Positions 19,943 to 20,150 of a stretch of DNA of 20,150 nucleotides are shown here, in pieces (the first letter of the stretch is position 1; every line of letters starts with the position of its first letter). The translations under genes were made by a program, and so were the position numbers. The stretch is from NCBI GenBank assembly GCA_002686195.1, contig NZAS01000130.1, positions 1-20,150 of the forward strand, read 5' to 3'. Origin of the DNA: Candidatus Pacearchaeota archaeon (GTDB lineage Archaea > Nanoarchaeota > Nanoarchaeia > Pacearchaeales > GW2011-AR1). Below the pieces are notes generated by a model that made no database searches, was not told where the DNA came from, and saw only the letters and a list, made by a program, of their open reading frames with translations.

Positions 19943-20150
19943 GGATAAAATAGAACGGAAAATATCACCGTTTATACATTCACAACTACCTTTATACCTC
20001 GATCTGCACTATGACAAGGTTGCAGATGGATCTATTTCTGTTTTTGGTCGTTTTATGCAGTTGTATTATGAATGGTTAGAGACTTCATATGACGCTACCA
20101 TTGAAGATTTTAAATTTCAGTCTATTCAACAAGTTAGTGATATGGCCATA
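19932..20150 (+). CDS. Start of a further baseplate/virion protein (cut by window end), 73 aa seen
   Basis: ATG 19932 overlaps the end of gp6 by 11 nt, and the frame stays open to the end of the window. It reads MLHKDKIERKISPFIHSQLP, then GRFMQLYYEWLETSYDATIE. The K.....F...QLP ... F...YYEWLE pattern is one I recall from the N-terminus of a large virion protein that follows gp6 in marine T4-like phages, in the position of T4 gp7. GGTGGAAG lies immediately upstream as ribosome binding site. The assignment to gp7 rests on gene order and is tentative. Confidence 0.7.
   Translation, partial: MLHKDKIERKISPFIHSQLPLYLDLHYDKVADGSISVFGRFMQLYYEWLETSYDATIEDFKFQSIQQVSDMAI

Noticed and set aside
1..20150. 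tRNA genes, CRISPR arrays, insertion sequences, integrase or attachment sites.
   Set aside because: I found no cloverleaf, spaced repeat array, transposase or integrase coding sequence by reading both strands; a short tRNA could still be missed without a search tool.

Overview
The window is a structural and replication segment of a T4-type tailed (myovirus) phage genome. The evidence is the set of T4-family proteins that can be recognised by sequence: gp33, gp59 and gp32 in T4 order, the head-completion protein gp4 (starting MAYSG as in T4), and baseplate proteins gp26, gp48, gp53, a gp27-like hub, gp5, a PAAR tip, gp25 and gp6. The base composition is AT-rich. The sequence style (shortened gp33, gp32 without zinc ligands, gp5 without a lysozyme domain) recalls marine T4-like phages of cyanobacteria and alphaproteobacteria. 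That is recollection; the host cannot be named from the window.

There are three transcriptional blocks. Block 1 (+, 1-3650) holds a small unknown gene, a full flagellin homologue, gp33, gp59, gp32 and an exported protein of unknown function. Gp32 has a consensus sigma70-type promoter and a structured, repeat-bearing leader. The exported protein sits between two hairpins. Block 2 (-, 9846 down to 3651) holds gp4, a probable gp2-like protein, a gp19/gp54-superfamily tube protein with a repetitive tail, gp26 with a probable -1 frameshift into a small ORF, a 68-aa protein, an MscS-like membrane protein and a tape-measure-like protein. Block 3 (+, 9860 to the end) holds gp48, gp53, a gp27-like hub, a P-loop kinase-like protein, a small basic protein, gp5, two unknown proteins, PAAR, gp25, gp6 and the start of a further wedge-type protein.

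Blocks 2 and 3 diverge from a 29-bp palindromic intergenic element made of two back-to-back T4-type late promoters (CTTATAAATA in each direction). The window also encodes gp33, the late-promoter co-activator, so regulator and target promoters are seen together. Most of blocks 2 and 3 would build the hub, spike, wedge and tube-cap of the tail; block 1 supplies replication and late-transcription factors.

The points most worth a second look are: (1) a flagellin with both conserved terminal regions inside a T4-like replication cluster; (2) a dnaX-like frameshift cassette at the end of gp26 that would give a lambda G/GT-style tail chaperone pair; (3) three minus-strand genes whose late-promoter-like box ends exactly 5 nt before the ATG, with no Shine-Dalgarno, predicting leaderless late mRNAs; (4) an MscS-type beta domain in a membrane protein beside the tape-measure gene; and (5) a P-loop kinase-like gene inside the hub operon.
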